Shown piece by piece: positions 1 through 9,033 of a DNA stretch of 64,000 bases. The notes below the pieces were generated by a model, which worked only from the letters and a program-made list of their open reading frames with translations, did no database searches and was not told the origin of the DNA. Position 1 is the stretch's first letter. Each line of letters begins with the position of its first letter. Origin of the DNA: an uncultured Clostridia bacterium (GTDB taxonomy: Bacteria > Bacillota > Clostridia > Christensenellales > Borkfalkiaceae); contig CALVXG010000001.1 in assembly GCA_944368925.1 (NCBI GenBank), positions 124,001-188,000 of the forward strand. Direction: 5' to 3'. The translations under genes and the position numbers were made by a program.

Positions 1-1289
1 ACGACCGTAACCTTCGCTTTATTATAAACAGCATCGACAAGCCCCGTAATTCCGCTGTGGATAAACGTCGAATCGCCGATGACCGCCACAGAATGTTTGT
101 GCGCTTCGGGATCCGCCTTGTCAAACCCGATCGCCATACCGATGCTCGCGCCCATACAGACGACCGCGTCCATCGATCCCAACGGCGGCACCGCGCCCAG
201 CGTATAACAGCCGATGTCGCCCAAAACGTTCAGCTTCAATTTGGACAACACGTAAAAGACCCCGCGGTGCGGACAGCCCGCACACAGCACGGGAGGCCGC
301 GCAGGTACCGCCGCGGGCACCGTCTCCGTCTTTTCTCCCAAAACTTTTTCGCGGATCAGTTTCGCCGAGAATTCGCCGCAGCGCGGGAAAATGTTCTTCC
401 CTTCCACCGCGATCCCGTGCGCTTTGATCTGCGTTTCCAGATGCGGCGCCAGCTCTTCCGCCACGATGCACCGCTTTACGCTCTTTGCAAATTTTTCGAT
501 GAGCGCGTACGGCAACGGCCATACCGTGCCCAGCTTGAGTACGCTCGCTTCGGGCAGCGCCTCTTTGACATACTGGTACACCCCGCCCGCACAGATAATG
601 CCAAGTTCCTTGCTCCCTTCTTCGATCCTGTTGATCGGGAAAGCATTGGAATCTTCCGAAAGTTTCTGCATCCGCTCTTCCACGACCACGTGCTTCGTGC
701 GCGCGTTCGCAGGCATCATGACATATTTTGCAATGTCGCGCTCATATCCCTTTACGGGTTTTTCTTCCCGCTCGCAAAGCTCCACGAGACTCTGCGAATG
801 CGCCACGCGCGTCGTGATGCGCAAGATCACGGGCGTGTCGTATTTTTCCGAAAGCTCAAACGCAAGTTTGGTAAAATCTTTCGCTTCCTGGCTGTCCGAA
901 GGTTCCAAAACGGGGATCTGCGCGCTGACCGCCGTCAGACGCGTATCCTGCTCGTTCTGCGACGAAAATACCGACGGATCGTCCGCCACCGCCACGACAA
1001 GCCCGCCGTTTACCCCCGTATAAGACGCCGTAAACAACGGGTCACACGCCACGTTCAGCCCTACGTGTTTCATCGAAACGATCGTACGCGCTCCGCGTAT
1101 CGACGCCCCGATCCCCACTTCCAGCGCCACCTTCTCGTTCGGCGACCACTCGCTGTACACGTCGTCGTAACGCGCCAGCTCTTCCGTGATCTCCGTCGAC
1201 GGCGTACCCGGGTATGCGGCCGCAACTTTCACGCCCGCTTCCCAGGCGCCTCGCGCCACTGCAAAATCTCCTAACATCAATTTCTTCAT
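1..1289 (-). CDS. iorA: indolepyruvate ferredoxin oxidoreductase subunit alpha (partial, cut by left edge)
   Basis: Large subunit of the thiamine-diphosphate enzyme that oxidatively decarboxylates aryl-pyruvates from aromatic amino acids to aryl-acetyl-CoA, passing electrons to ferredoxin. About 429 codons are in the window; the family is about 600 residues, so the C-terminal ferredoxin-type 4Fe-4S domain is expected beyond base 1. Visible landmarks are the N-terminal AAYPGTPSTEI segment (pyruvate:ferredoxin oxidoreductase fold), a CAGCPHRG motif near residue 330 and the TPP-binding GDSTFIHSGI close to the edge. The ATG at 1289 was chosen because MKKLMLGDFAVARG matches typical family N-termini. 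It lies 47 bases downstream of paaK on the same strand, and the two enzymes share aryl-acetyl-CoA chemistry. The beta subunit probably follows outside the window. Confidence 0.95.
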   Translation of the reverse strand, partial: MKKLMLGDFAVARGAWEAGVKVAAAYPGTPSTEITEELARYDDVYSEWSPNEKVALEVGIGASIRGARTIVSMKHVGLNVACDPLFTASYTGVNGGLVVAVADDPSVFSSQNEQDTRLTAVSAQIPVLEPSDSQEAKDFTKLAFELSEKYDTPVILRITTRVAHSQSLVELCEREEKPVKGYERDIAKYVMMPANARTKHVVVEERMQKLSEDSNAFPINRIEEGSKELGIICAGGVYQYVKEALPEASVLKLGTVWPLPYALIEKFAKSVKRCIVAEELAPHLETQIKAHGIAVEGKNIFPRCGEFSAKLIREKVLGEKTETVPAAVPARPPVLCAGCPHRGVFYVLSKLKLNVLGDIGCYTLGAVPPLGSMDAVVCMGASIGMAIGFDKADPEAHKHSVAVIGDSTFIHSGITGLVDAVYNKAKVTV

Positions 1290-1336
1290 ATCTGTAAACC
1301 TGACCTGATATTTTTTGCTTGTTGACGGATCCTTCT

Positions 1337-2629
1337 TCAGTTCTTCCTCAGATCCTTGACTCTCTTCACTTTCCCTTCCGTACGCTGTATCGAAAACGGC
1401 TCGACCAGCTTCACCTTCACGTCGATCTGCAACACCACGCGCAGCTTGTGACGGATCTTCGCCACCAGCTCCTCCAACTTGGAATAATCGGTCAGAAGAT
1501 TCGCGTCGTCTACCTCCACCCGCACTTCCAGAGTGTCCATATAATTGACGCGGTCGACGATGATCTCGTACATCTTGCCCAGCTCGTCCATGCCCATCAG
1601 GACGCTCTCGATCTGCGACGGGAATACGTTCACCCCGCGTATGATCAGCATGTCGTCCGTCCTGCCCACCACGCGCGACATGCGCGCCAGCGTCCTGCCG
1701 CATTTGCAGGGTTCATACGTGAGCGACGTGATATCCTTCGTCCTGTACCGCAAGATCGGCATGCCCTCTTTAAGAAGCGTCGTCAGAACCATCTCGCCCT
1801 GCTCCCCTTCGCCCAACACTTCGTTCTTCTCCATGTTGACGATCTCGGGATAAAACATGTCTTCGTTGATGTGCATGCCCGCTTTCTCGCGGCATTCCCC
1901 CGCAACGCCCGGCCCGCCGACTTCCGTCAGTCCGTAGTTCTCCGTCGGGAACGCGCCGAACAGCTTGTGCAGCGATTCGTGCATCTCCGCCGTCGAAGCC
2001 TCCGCTCCCATGCAGACCAGTCGCACTTTCAGATCCTGCAAGATCCCCTCGCGCTTTGCCGTCTCCGCCAGATACATCGCATAACTCGGCGTCGCGATCA
2101 GCGCCGTCACTCCGAAATCACGCATCAGCATCAGCTGCCGCTCCGTGTTCCCCGTCGACATCGGCACCACCGTCGCCCCGAGCTTCTCGATCCCGTAATG
2201 CAGCCCGAATCCACCCGTGAAAAGCCCGTACCCGAACGATACCTGGAATATGTCTTCGTCCGTCGCGCCCGCCATCGTCAGGATCCGCGCAATACACGTC
2301 GACCAGTTGTCCAGATCCGCCCGCGTATACCCCCCCACGATCGGCTTCCCCGTCGTGCCGCTCGATGCATGCAGACGTATGATCTTCTTCATCGGCACCG
2401 CAAACAATCCGAACGGATAATTCTCCCGCAGATCGTCCTTCGTCGTATACGGTATTTTCTCTATGTCCTTCAGCGTCCTTATATGCTCGGGCCTGAGTCC
2501 GATCGAATCAAAACGCTTTTTGTACATCGGCACGTTTTCGTACGCATACCGCACAATATGCTTCAAACGCTCCAACTGCATCTCCCGCAGCGCCTTCCTG
2601 TCTATCTTCTCAATTTCCGGACTGAACAT
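1337..2629 (-). CDS. paaK: phenylacetate-CoA ligase family protein
   Basis: Adenylate-forming ligase of the PaaK family (430 residues, the normal length), which activates aryl-acetates with ATP and CoA. Beside IorA the reverse direction (recovering ATP from aryl-acetyl-CoA) is equally plausible. The P-loop-like SSGTTGKP is at residues 89-96 and the YGLTE motif at 232-236. The C-terminal lid carries the RYRTKDI segment and the AMP-binding enzyme C-terminal domain (MLIIRGVNVFPSQIE). The start ATG at 2629 is followed by MFSPEIE, usual for the family. It is first in a unit with iorA and has its own predicted promoter upstream. The exact aryl substrate cannot be read from the sequence. Confidence 0.93.
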   Translation of the reverse strand: MFSPEIEKIDRKALREMQLERLKHIVRYAYENVPMYKKRFDSIGLRPEHIRTLKDIEKIPYTTKDDLRENYPFGLFAVPMKKIIRLHASSGTTGKPIVGGYTRADLDNWSTCIARILTMAGATDEDIFQVSFGYGLFTGGFGLHYGIEKLGATVVPMSTGNTERQLMLMRDFGVTALIATPSYAMYLAETAKREGILQDLKVRLVCMGAEASTAEMHESLHKLFGAFPTENYGLTEVGGPGVAGECREKAGMHINEDMFYPEIVNMEKNEVLGEGEQGEMVLTTLLKEGMPILRYRTKDITSLTYEPCKCGRTLARMSRVVGRTDDMLIIRGVNVFPSQIESVLMGMDELGKMYEIIVDRVNYMDTLEVRVEVDDANLLTDYSKLEELVAKIRHKLRVVLQIDVKVKLVEPFSIQRTEGKVKRVKDLRKN

Positions 2630-2671
2630 CTCTCAAAACCGCCTCTTACCGTTATAAATCTATAAAAATAA

Positions 2672-2700
2672 TTTTATCACACTTTGTTTATTTATGCAAT
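2672..2700 (-). promoter_or_regulatory. sigma-A-type promoter for paaK-iorA
   Basis: On the minus strand TTGCAT (2700-2695) is followed after 17 bases by TAAAAT (2677-2672), about 45 bases before the paaK ATG. The same hexamers and spacing occur upstream of the surface protein gene at 13759. Confidence 0.6.
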
Positions 2701-2794
2701 ACCTTTCCGTATTTTTTCGCCAACTTTCTTTAAAAAAGGAACTTTTTTTCCTCCCTTTACACCGTGCAGAGGCAATTTTTATGCGCACATATGT

Positions 2795-2832
2795 ATAAAA
2801 ATACAGCCCCCGCGACCCTTCGCGAAGGCTGT
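2795..2832 (-). terminator. rho-independent terminator after the mreB-like gene
   Basis: On the minus strand a hairpin with outer arms ACAGCC/GGCTGT (2832-2827 and 2808-2803) and an inner CCTTCGCGAAGG palindrome is followed by TATTTTTAT. It lies 50 bases past the stop of the mreB-like gene. Confidence 0.6.
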
Positions 2833-2881
2833 GCCTTTCCGTATATTTTTTGCCGCGGCAAACGCCGCACTTTCAAAAAAA

Positions 2882-3880
2882 TCAGTAGTCGATGCGCACC
2901 GTTTCCAAAATATCCGCGTTGCCGACCGTCCTGCCGCCACCCAAAACGACGGACATCTGCGGCTCCTCCGCAAGGTTCACGTCCATCTGCAGCTTGCGCG
3001 AAAGATAATCGTCCAGCCCGATCAGCTTCGCCCCGCCGCCCGAAAGATAGATCCCGCTGTGCCATACCGACGCGGAAACTTCCGCGGGAAGTTTCGCAAG
3101 AACCATGCCCGTGTATTCCGCAATCTTGTCCGCAAAAATTTTCGAACACTCGAAAATATCGCCCGACGACACCGCCACCGAACGCGGCCTGCCGCTCGTA
3201 ATATCCCTTCCGTTCACCACCATGCTCTCGTTGTCCGCCTCGTACAGGCTCGCCGCCGTGCATTTCAGCTTTTCACTCGACAAAAGACCGATCTTTAAGT
3301 TGAACGAATCCGCCACTTTGTCGATAATGTGACTGTCTATGTTTCCGCCGCCGATGTTCAGCCCGACCCCCGCGATGATCCCGTCCAGTGAAAACGCCGC
3401 AATGTTCGTACTCCCGCCGCCGATATCCACCACAAACACGGGGGAACTTTCGTTCAACGTAAGATTCTGCCCGAACGCCGACAAAAACGGCACTTCCACA
3501 AAGTGCACGACGCCGATCCCACAATCTTCCGCAAGGCGGTAATATTTGTCCAAAAGCCCGTTCTCCGCCCCGCACGGCACGCTGAACAGCACTTCCGTCC
3601 GCTTCGCCTGCCCTCTGCCGATGCCGATCTTTTTCAGAAAATATTGCAGCATCACCGCCGCCATCTGCCCGTTCACTATGTCCGCTTCAAAAACGGGAAA
3701 CACAATCGTCGTGTACTCCGCCGTCTTGCCGATCAGCTGCTTCGCCTCTTCCCCGATCGCCTTGACCACGTTCGTGCCCGAAGCGACCGCCACACAGCTC
3801 GCTTCCGCCAGCACGATCCCGCTCCCGATCTTGTATATCTTTGTCACCGACGACCCTAAATCGATTGCCAATTTAATCAT
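2882..3880 (-). CDS. MreB/Mbl-like rod-shape actin homologue
   Basis: Bacterial actin of the MreB family (332 residues, normal length), which polymerises under the membrane and guides cell-wall synthesis. The nucleotide-binding signatures are in order: phosphate-1 DLGSSVTKIY at 7-16, phosphate-2 DIGGGSTN at 152-159 and the adenosine motif LSGGGAKL at 279-286. Its ATG overlaps the maf stop codon by four bases (ATGA), so the two are translationally coupled; maf-mre adjacency is common in bacteria. It is rather divergent from canonical MreB (for example a short N-terminus without the usual FG.D.GIDLGT start), so Mbl or a paralogue such as MreBH is possible. A terminator follows. Confidence 0.85.
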   Translation of the reverse strand: MIKLAIDLGSSVTKIYKIGSGIVLAEASCVAVASGTNVVKAIGEEAKQLIGKTAEYTTIVFPVFEADIVNGQMAAVMLQYFLKKIGIGRGQAKRTEVLFSVPCGAENGLLDKYYRLAEDCGIGVVHFVEVPFLSAFGQNLTLNESSPVFVVDIGGGSTNIAAFSLDGIIAGVGLNIGGGNIDSHIIDKVADSFNLKIGLLSSEKLKCTAASLYEADNESMVVNGRDITSGRPRSVAVSSGDIFECSKIFADKIAEYTGMVLAKLPAEVSASVWHSGIYLSGGGAKLIGLDDYLSRKLQMDVNLAEEPQMSVVLGGGRTVGNADILETVRIDY

Positions 3881-4437
3881 GAAATCACTCCGATCCCGCG
3901 CAGCTGCGCCTTCAATTCTTCCACGGGCAGCCCGATGATGTTCGTCAGGCTCCCCTCGTATTTTTCCGTCAGTCGCGCGTTGTCCTGTATCCCGTAACTC
4001 CCTGCCTTATCCAACGGCGACCCGCTCTTTACATACTCATCGATAAATTCTTCCGAAAGCTTTCGAAACGTGACGTCCGACCTGCAAAAACCTGTGTATT
4101 CTCTCGTCCCGACGCATATGCACCAGCCCGTATACACCGAATGCGTCTTGCCCGACAGCGCGCGAAGCGTGTTTTTCGCATCCTCCGCGTCCTTCGGCTT
4201 TCCCAATACCTTTCCGCGAAAATATACGATCGTATCCGCCCCGATCACAAGTGCGTCCGCGTTCCCCGCAAACACGCTCTCCGCCTTCTGCTTTGCAAGC
4301 CGACGCACGATCTCTTCGGGCGGCAGGCTCAGATCCGCGCGCTCTTCTCCCCGCGACGGGATCACCTCGAACCCGCCGACGATCTCTTTCAATAATTCTT
4401 TCCTGCGCGGGCTCGCGCTCGCCAATATGATCCGCAT
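3877..4437 (-). CDS. maf: Maf family nucleoside-triphosphate pyrophosphatase
   Basis: House-cleaning nucleotide pyrophosphatase of the Maf/HAM1-like family (186 residues), which hydrolyses non-canonical or pyrimidine NTPs and has been linked to septation. The hallmark SASPRR substrate loop is at residues 7-12, and GADTIVYF carries the conserved catalytic Asp. A longer reading frame begins at 4482, but family proteins start just before the SASPRR loop, so the ATG at 4437 with upstream GGGAG was chosen. It overlaps the mreB-like start by four bases. Confidence 0.92.
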   Translation of the reverse strand: MRIILASASPRRKELLKEIVGGFEVIPSRGEERADLSLPPEEIVRRLAKQKAESVFAGNADALVIGADTIVYFRGKVLGKPKDAEDAKNTLRALSGKTHSVYTGWCICVGTREYTGFCRSDVTFRKLSEEFIDEYVKSGSPLDKAGSYGIQDNARLTEKYEGSLTNIIGLPVEELKAQLRGIGVIS

Positions 4438-4468
4438 ACCTTTTCCGCTTTTCTCCCGAAACCGACAA

Positions 4469-4493
4469 ATAGCCGCAAACAATTTGCGGCTAT
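4469..4493 (-). terminator. hairpin between the ppx-like gene and maf
   Basis: An 11-bp stem (ATAGCCGCAAA with TTTGCGGCTAT) lies just past the stop of the phosphatase gene at 4500. The minus-strand tail is only TATTTGT, while the plus-strand tail is TTTTTTC. Termination on the minus strand may therefore be partial, allowing read-through into maf-mreB. Confidence 0.45.
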
Positions 4494-4499
4494 TTTTTC

Positions 4500-6014
4500 T
4501 TACAGGATCTCCAGATTTTTACGGAAAGATTTACGGAATTCCGCATTCGCCGTCATCGCGTCGCGAATCTCCAGCGAAGCGTCTCCTTCCACTTCCGTCT
4601 TCATGATCACCGAATCGCCCAGGACGTCGCAGTTGATCCCTTTGATCGTCCCGCTGCAGCTGCGGTCCAGACTCTCCGCGATCCGCAGCATAACGCCCAG
4701 CTTGCGCACCGCGTCCAGATCTTCTTCCTGCACGATGTCCTTATAGCGCAGCCAGTCGATCGGCGATATGTCCTCTTTCTTATGGCATCCCGCCACAAAC
4801 GCCGCCAGCACGATCTCCCGATGCGTGATCCCATACAGCGTCGCGTTCAGGATCATGTAACAGCTGTGCTTCTGATGATTGTAAAATTTGATGCGGTTGC
4901 CGCAATCGTGCAGCGTCGCCGCCACTTTCAGTATTTTCAGATACTGCCGCGGGAATTTATGCAGCACGCGCAGCTGCTTGAAAAGCTGCACCGACAGATT
5001 CACCACGTGCTCCACGTGCTGTTCGTCGCACTCATAATACCGCACAAGACTGGTCAGACTGTACCCGAGTATGTCCGATATCGGCTTTTCCAGCGTCACG
5101 GGCATCGCCTGGTTGAACATGATCCCCTCGCGAAGCCCAGACCCGCCGATGGTAAACGTCTCGAACTTCATAAACCGTGTGAACGATTTCACGACCGCAA
5201 GCGCCGCGGGCAGAATATCCGCACGCCCCGAAGACAGCCCCTTGATCTTGCGTTTTTTGTCCAGATCCAACACCTTGATCATGTCGTATATGGACTCAAA
5301 ATCTTCCACGGGCAGCACATAATTGTGCACCGTATCCAAAGGATACTTGCGCACCATCTTGCTGATCTTGAATATGTTGCGGAAAGAACCGCCCACGCCG
5401 ATCATCTGCACGTCCGGATCGATCTCTTTCAGCCAATCGATCGCCGTCAGCTGCTCCGTGAAAAATTCTTCCACTTTCTCCGCCTGCTCCGCGGGAGACA
5501 ATCCGTCTTCCTTGAACAGGTCGGTCAGCGTGACCGCCCCGAACGGCAGCGTCACGTAATTGAGCATATTCCTGCGGTTGTAATACACGATCTTCGTGCT
5601 GCCGCCGCCGATCTCCAGGATCAGCCCCTTCGGAATATCCATCGAATTGATCACGCCGCGATAGACGAGCGTCGCCTCTTCCTCTTCGCTCAAAACCTTC
5701 ACTTTGATGCCGCACGTCGCCTGTATCTCGTCAAGAAAACTGCGCTGGTTCTTCGCACGGCGCACCGCCGCCGTCGCCACCGCGATGATGCGGTCTACCT
5801 TGCTCGCATCCGCCAGCTTTTTAAACATTTTCAACGTCTTGACCGTCTCCGCCACGCGCTGCGGCTTCAAAAATCCGTCCCGCTCCATGTCCTGCCCCAG
5901 ACGTACGCTCTCTTTAAGCTCGTCCACGACCATAAAATGGCCCTCGCCGAACAGCTCGACGATCACCAGCCTTGCGGAATTCGATCCCAAATCAATAATG
6001 CCAATTTTTTCCAA
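4500..6014 (-). CDS. Ppx/GppA family phosphatase with C-terminal HD domain
   Basis: Exopolyphosphatase / guanosine pentaphosphate phosphatase of the ASKHA fold (504 residues from the chosen start). It removes terminal phosphate from polyphosphate or pppGpp, linking phosphate storage to the stringent response. Motifs: DLGSNSARL at 8-16, EIGGGSTK at 134-141, GRADILPA at 263-270, and a C-terminal HD-like helical domain with LHDCG at 368-372. The frame is open up to an ATG at 6071, but that ATG lacks a ribosome-binding site. The TTG at 6014 sits six bases after GAGGTGG and starts directly before the first phosphate loop, so TTG is preferred. Ppx versus GppA specificity cannot be told from sequence. 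Confidence 0.9.
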   Translation of the reverse strand: MEKIGIIDLGSNSARLVIVELFGEGHFMVVDELKESVRLGQDMERDGFLKPQRVAETVKTLKMFKKLADASKVDRIIAVATAAVRRAKNQRSFLDEIQATCGIKVKVLSEEEEATLVYRGVINSMDIPKGLILEIGGGSTKIVYYNRRNMLNYVTLPFGAVTLTDLFKEDGLSPAEQAEKVEEFFTEQLTAIDWLKEIDPDVQMIGVGGSFRNIFKISKMVRKYPLDTVHNYVLPVEDFESIYDMIKVLDLDKKRKIKGLSSGRADILPAALAVVKSFTRFMKFETFTIGGSGLREGIMFNQAMPVTLEKPISDILGYSLTSLVRYYECDEQHVEHVVNLSVQLFKQLRVLHKFPRQYLKILKVAATLHDCGNRIKFYNHQKHSCYMILNATLYGITHREIVLAAFVAGCHKKEDISPIDWLRYKDIVQEEDLDAVRKLGVMLRIAESLDRSCSGTIKGINCDVLGDSVIMKTEVEGDASLEIRDAMTANAEFRKSFRKNLEIL

Positions 6015-6262
6015 TGTGCCACCTCTGATGTCAAGAATACTACAGCTGAACCTGCGCAACCCTTTGCGCATAACTGTGAAATCTAAAATAAACCGAATAT
6101 ATTATAACATTCAACCGTCGTTTTGTATAGTCCCTTTTTGCGTTTTTGTGCATTTTTTTTGAAAATTTTATTCATAATTTTCATTTTGAGCTCTTATAAC
6201 AGCTTTTTTGTCAATTATTAACTTTTTTTCCAAAATTATACACAAATAGATACGATTCATAC

Positions 6263-6293
6263 AAAAAAAGAGGGTGTGCAATTTGCACAACCT
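6263..6293 (-). terminator. rho-independent terminator of the rnf operon
   Basis: On the minus strand the stem GGTTGTGCAA/TTGCACACC is followed by TCTTTTTTTG, 18 bases beyond the stop of the HAD gene that ends the rnf transcription unit. Confidence 0.85.
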
Positions 6294-6310
6294 TCTTTCT
6301 TTTCCGCCGT

Positions 6311-6961
6311 TCACGCCTTGCCGGACAGAACGGCGGTCAGCGCTTCATAATCTTTTACGACACACACCGCACCCGCCTTTTCGTATTCGCCCTCTTCCGC
6401 AAATCCCGAATCAAACGCAATGCACGGTATCCCGCACGCCTTCGCACCCAAGATGTCGTACTTGCGGTCGCCTACCATCACCGAATCGGACTTGTCCGCT
6501 TTCAGCTCCGCAAGCGCCCGCGCCACGATCTCCGCCTTTCCCGAATGCGCGTCCGATTCCGCTCCGCATACCGCATCGAAATATTCGCGGAACTTATACA
6601 GCGCAAGAAGCTGTTCCGCAAAATAATACGGCTTCGACGTCGCCACCGCCGTCTTCACGCCCGCCTCCCGCAGCCGTTGCAGACATTCCTTCGCACCCTT
6701 CATCGGAGAACATTCGTAGACGCCTTCCGCACGGTACATCTCCCTGTATTCGCTCTTCACCCGTTCCGCTTCCGCATCGTCCATGCCGTAATACTCTTTC
6801 AGCGCGTCGATGATCGGCGGCCCGATGAAGCGGTGCAGCCACTTCTCGCTGTGCCAGTCGTAACCGTTCCGCTCCAGCACCGTCCGCATGCACCGCAAAA
6901 TTCCCGGACTCGTGTCGAACAACGTTCCGTCAAAATCAAACAGAACAAATCTTTTGTACAT
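6311..6961 (-). CDS. HAD-superfamily hydrolase, phosphoglycolate phosphatase-like
   Basis: Haloacid-dehalogenase phosphatase of subclass I (216 residues), resembling Gph/PgmB-like enzymes. Motif I is DFDGTLFD at residues 9-16 (catalytic Asp pair), motif II lies in VATSKP, and motif IV is VMVGDRKYD. An upstream in-frame start exists at 7012, but the ATG at 6961 has GAGGAAG six bases ahead and places motif I at the normal distance. That ribosome-binding site overlaps the rnfB stop codon, so the gene is the last member of the rnf unit. No specific tie to Rnf function is evident and the substrate is unknown. Confidence 0.85.
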   Translation of the reverse strand: MYKRFVLFDFDGTLFDTSPGILRCMRTVLERNGYDWHSEKWLHRFIGPPIIDALKEYYGMDDAEAERVKSEYREMYRAEGVYECSPMKGAKECLQRLREAGVKTAVATSKPYYFAEQLLALYKFREYFDAVCGAESDAHSGKAEIVARALAELKADKSDSVMVGDRKYDILGAKACGIPCIAFDSGFAEEGEYEKAGAVCVVKDYEALTAVLSGKA

Positions 6962-6969
6962 CCGCTTCC

Positions 6970-7764
6970 TCAATGTTCCTTGATGCACTTGCGAGGACAC
7001 TTCTCCACGCATTTAAGGCACCCGATACACTTCGCATAATCGATCTCGGGCAGACCGTCTTTCATCGCGATCGCGCCCTCCGGACACGTCTTCGCGCAGA
7101 TCCCGCACCCGATGCAACCGTGCTTGCAAAGCTCCATCACGTCCTTGCCCTTCCCGTGATTGGAACAGGCAATAAATACCTTCGCGCTCTTGGGTATACG
7201 CGAAATAATGTTTTTCGGACAGTCGCGGATGCACGCGCCGCAGCTCGTGCACTTTTCCTTGTCGACGATCGAATACCCTTCGTCGCCCACCGAGATCGCC
7301 CCGTACGGGCACACGTTCACGCACGTCTTCTTCCCGATACACCCCACGGGACACGCCTTTACACCGCCCGCAATCAGCTCGCAGGACGCGCAGTCGCCGT
7401 AACCCTGGTAATCGTATTTGTTATAACAGGCGTCGCCGCCGTTGCAATGCACGACCGCCACCGTCTCTTCCCCGATGTCGCCGCCGCCTAAAATCTCCGC
7501 TATCTGCTGCTTGTTCGCCGCGGGCGTCGCGCGGCACTCGGAAAGTTTCGCTTCCCCTTTCACCAGCGCCTGCGCAAACTGCGCACAACCCGCCCTGCCG
7601 CATCCGCCGCAGTTGGATTTCGCAAGCAGGCTTTCGATCTTTTCCGCCCGCTCGTCTTTGCGTACCGCAAATACGTTCGAACAGATAACAAGAATGATCC
7701 CGAATACCAGCGCCACCGCCAGCATGATCCCGCCCGCAAGTATGACCTGTACAATATTCTCCAT
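6970..7764 (-). CDS. rnfB: Rnf complex subunit B (iron-sulfur electron input)
   Basis: Membrane-anchored polyferredoxin that accepts electrons from reduced ferredoxin in the Rnf complex (264 residues). One N-terminal membrane helix (about residues 5-27) is followed by the 4Fe-4S domain (NCGGCGRAGC with a later Cys) and then ferredoxin-type clusters: CIGKKTCVNVCP, CTSCGACIRDCP, CIGCGICAKTCP and CIGCLKCVEKCP. The last motifs run almost to the C-terminus. Sixth in the conserved order C-D-G-E-A-B, 12 bases after rnfA. The reaction couples ferredoxin oxidation to NAD reduction and cation export. Confidence 0.96.
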   Translation of the reverse strand: MENIVQVILAGGIMLAVALVFGIILVICSNVFAVRKDERAEKIESLLAKSNCGGCGRAGCAQFAQALVKGEAKLSECRATPAANKQQIAEILGGGDIGEETVAVVHCNGGDACYNKYDYQGYGDCASCELIAGGVKACPVGCIGKKTCVNVCPYGAISVGDEGYSIVDKEKCTSCGACIRDCPKNIISRIPKSAKVFIACSNHGKGKDVMELCKHGCIGCGICAKTCPEGAIAMKDGLPEIDYAKCIGCLKCVEKCPRKCIKEH

Positions 7765-7776
7765 CTTCCAGCCTCC

Positions 7777-8361
7777 TTACGCCAGGATCCCCGAAAATCC
7801 CGCAAACGCCATCGCCATGATCGCCGCCGTCACAAGCGTGATCGGAAAACCCTTGAAACATGCGGGAATGTCCGCTTTGTCCGTCTTCAGACGTACCCCC
7901 GCCAACAGACAGATCGCCAGAAGAAAACCTACCCCCGTCGCTACCGATACACAGAAGGAATAGACAAAATTGTAGCTGTTGAACACGATCGCGCTGTTCG
8001 CCGTTCCCAAAATTGCACAGTTGGTCGTGATCAGAGGCAAATACACCCCCAACGCGCTGTAAAGCGTCGGAGAAAACCGCTTCAAAATCATCTCCAGCAT
8101 CTGCACAAGGCTCGCAATCACGAGTATGAACGCCATCGTGTAAAGATAATCCAGGTTCAAAGGCAGCAATACATAGTTGTACAAAAGCCAGCAGAATACC
8201 GACGAGATCGCCATGACAAAAATTACGGCAAATCCCATCCCTGCCGCATTCGACAGCTTTTTCGAAACCCCCAAAAACGGACAGATGCCCTGGTACTGCG
8301 ACAATACGATGTTCTGCGAAATCACCGCCGCAAACATGACCGATATCAATGAAACTGTCAT
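7777..8361 (-). CDS. rnfA: Rnf complex membrane subunit A
   Basis: Integral membrane subunit of Rnf (194 residues, six predicted helices), homologous to NqrE and to RnfE. The N-terminus ISQNIVLSQYQGICPFLGVSK and the ILGTANS segment near helix four are family hallmarks; conserved Cys residues in helices one and four would hold the intramembrane 2Fe-2S cluster shared with RnfE. It begins at the base after the rnfE stop codon, indicating tight translational coupling. Confidence 0.96.
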   Translation of the reverse strand: MTVSLISVMFAAVISQNIVLSQYQGICPFLGVSKKLSNAAGMGFAVIFVMAISSVFCWLLYNYVLLPLNLDYLYTMAFILVIASLVQMLEMILKRFSPTLYSALGVYLPLITTNCAILGTANSAIVFNSYNFVYSFCVSVATGVGFLLAICLLAGVRLKTDKADIPACFKGFPITLVTAAIMAMAFAGFSGILA

Positions 8362-9033
8362 TTATGCCGCCTCCTCCATCGTCCCGACTTTGCCTTCCGA
8401 CAAAGGCAGTTCTTTCTTCTTCAGCCGCTCCTTGCGGTCGTTCACTTTACGGATCACAAAATTGAACAGCGCCATCAGGCACCCGAATGCTATAAAACCA
8501 AACGCGCTTGCTCCCACGCCTTCCATCGCGGGAAAGCCCGGAATCTTCATACCCGCAAACGCGCCGCCCGCCAAAAATTCGCGCACGATCCCGATCACGC
8601 AGAGTGCCGCCGTGAAGCCAAGCCCCATCGATACCCCGTCCAGCATGCTGTACAACGGTTTATTGCAGGACGCAAAACTCTCCGCACGCGCAAGTATGAT
8701 ACAGTTCACCACGATCAGCGCGATGAACGCCTGCATCGTCGAATACAGATCGGGCAGATACCTGCGCATCACCATCTGCACGATGATGACAAACGTCGAG
8801 ATGATCACGATATAACAAGGGATTCTCACTTTATCGGGTATCACGTTCCGCAAAAGACTTACAAACAGGTTGGAAAAAATCAGCACGAACGTCGTCGCGA
8901 TCCCCATCGCAAACGCCTGCGCCAGGCTCGTCGTCATGGCAATCGTCGGACACGTCCCCAACACCAACACGAACGTCGGGTTGTTTTTCAGCAATCCGCC
9001 GAGAAGAGTCTCTTTTACTTTCCGTTTATCCAT
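8362..9033 (-). CDS. rnfE: Rnf complex membrane subunit E
   Basis: Integral membrane subunit (223 residues, six predicted helices), paralogue of RnfA and homologue of NqrD. The N-terminal NNPTFVLVLGTCPTIAMT contains the conserved Cys-Pro, and NCIILARAESFA is a family signature. The ATG at 9033 was chosen over one at 9081 because GGAGGAGAG precedes it and MDKRKVKETLLGGLLKNNP matches family N-termini. Its start overlaps the rnfG stop by eight bases (ATGGATAA), the same arrangement as at the rnfD/rnfG junction. Confidence 0.95.
   Translation of the reverse strand: MDKRKVKETLLGGLLKNNPTFVLVLGTCPTIAMTTSLAQAFAMGIATTFVLIFSNLFVSLLRNVIPDKVRIPCYIVIISTFVIIVQMVMRRYLPDLYSTMQAFIALIVVNCIILARAESFASCNKPLYSMLDGVSMGLGFTAALCVIGIVREFLAGGAFAGMKIPGFPAMEGVGASAFGFIAFGCLMALFNFVIRKVNDRKERLKKKELPLSEGKVGTMEEAA

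Noticed and set aside
57-1274. 405-residue plus-strand frame opposite iorA
   Set aside because: Arg/His-rich shadow of the indolepyruvate oxidoreductase gene, which reads clearly on the minus strand.
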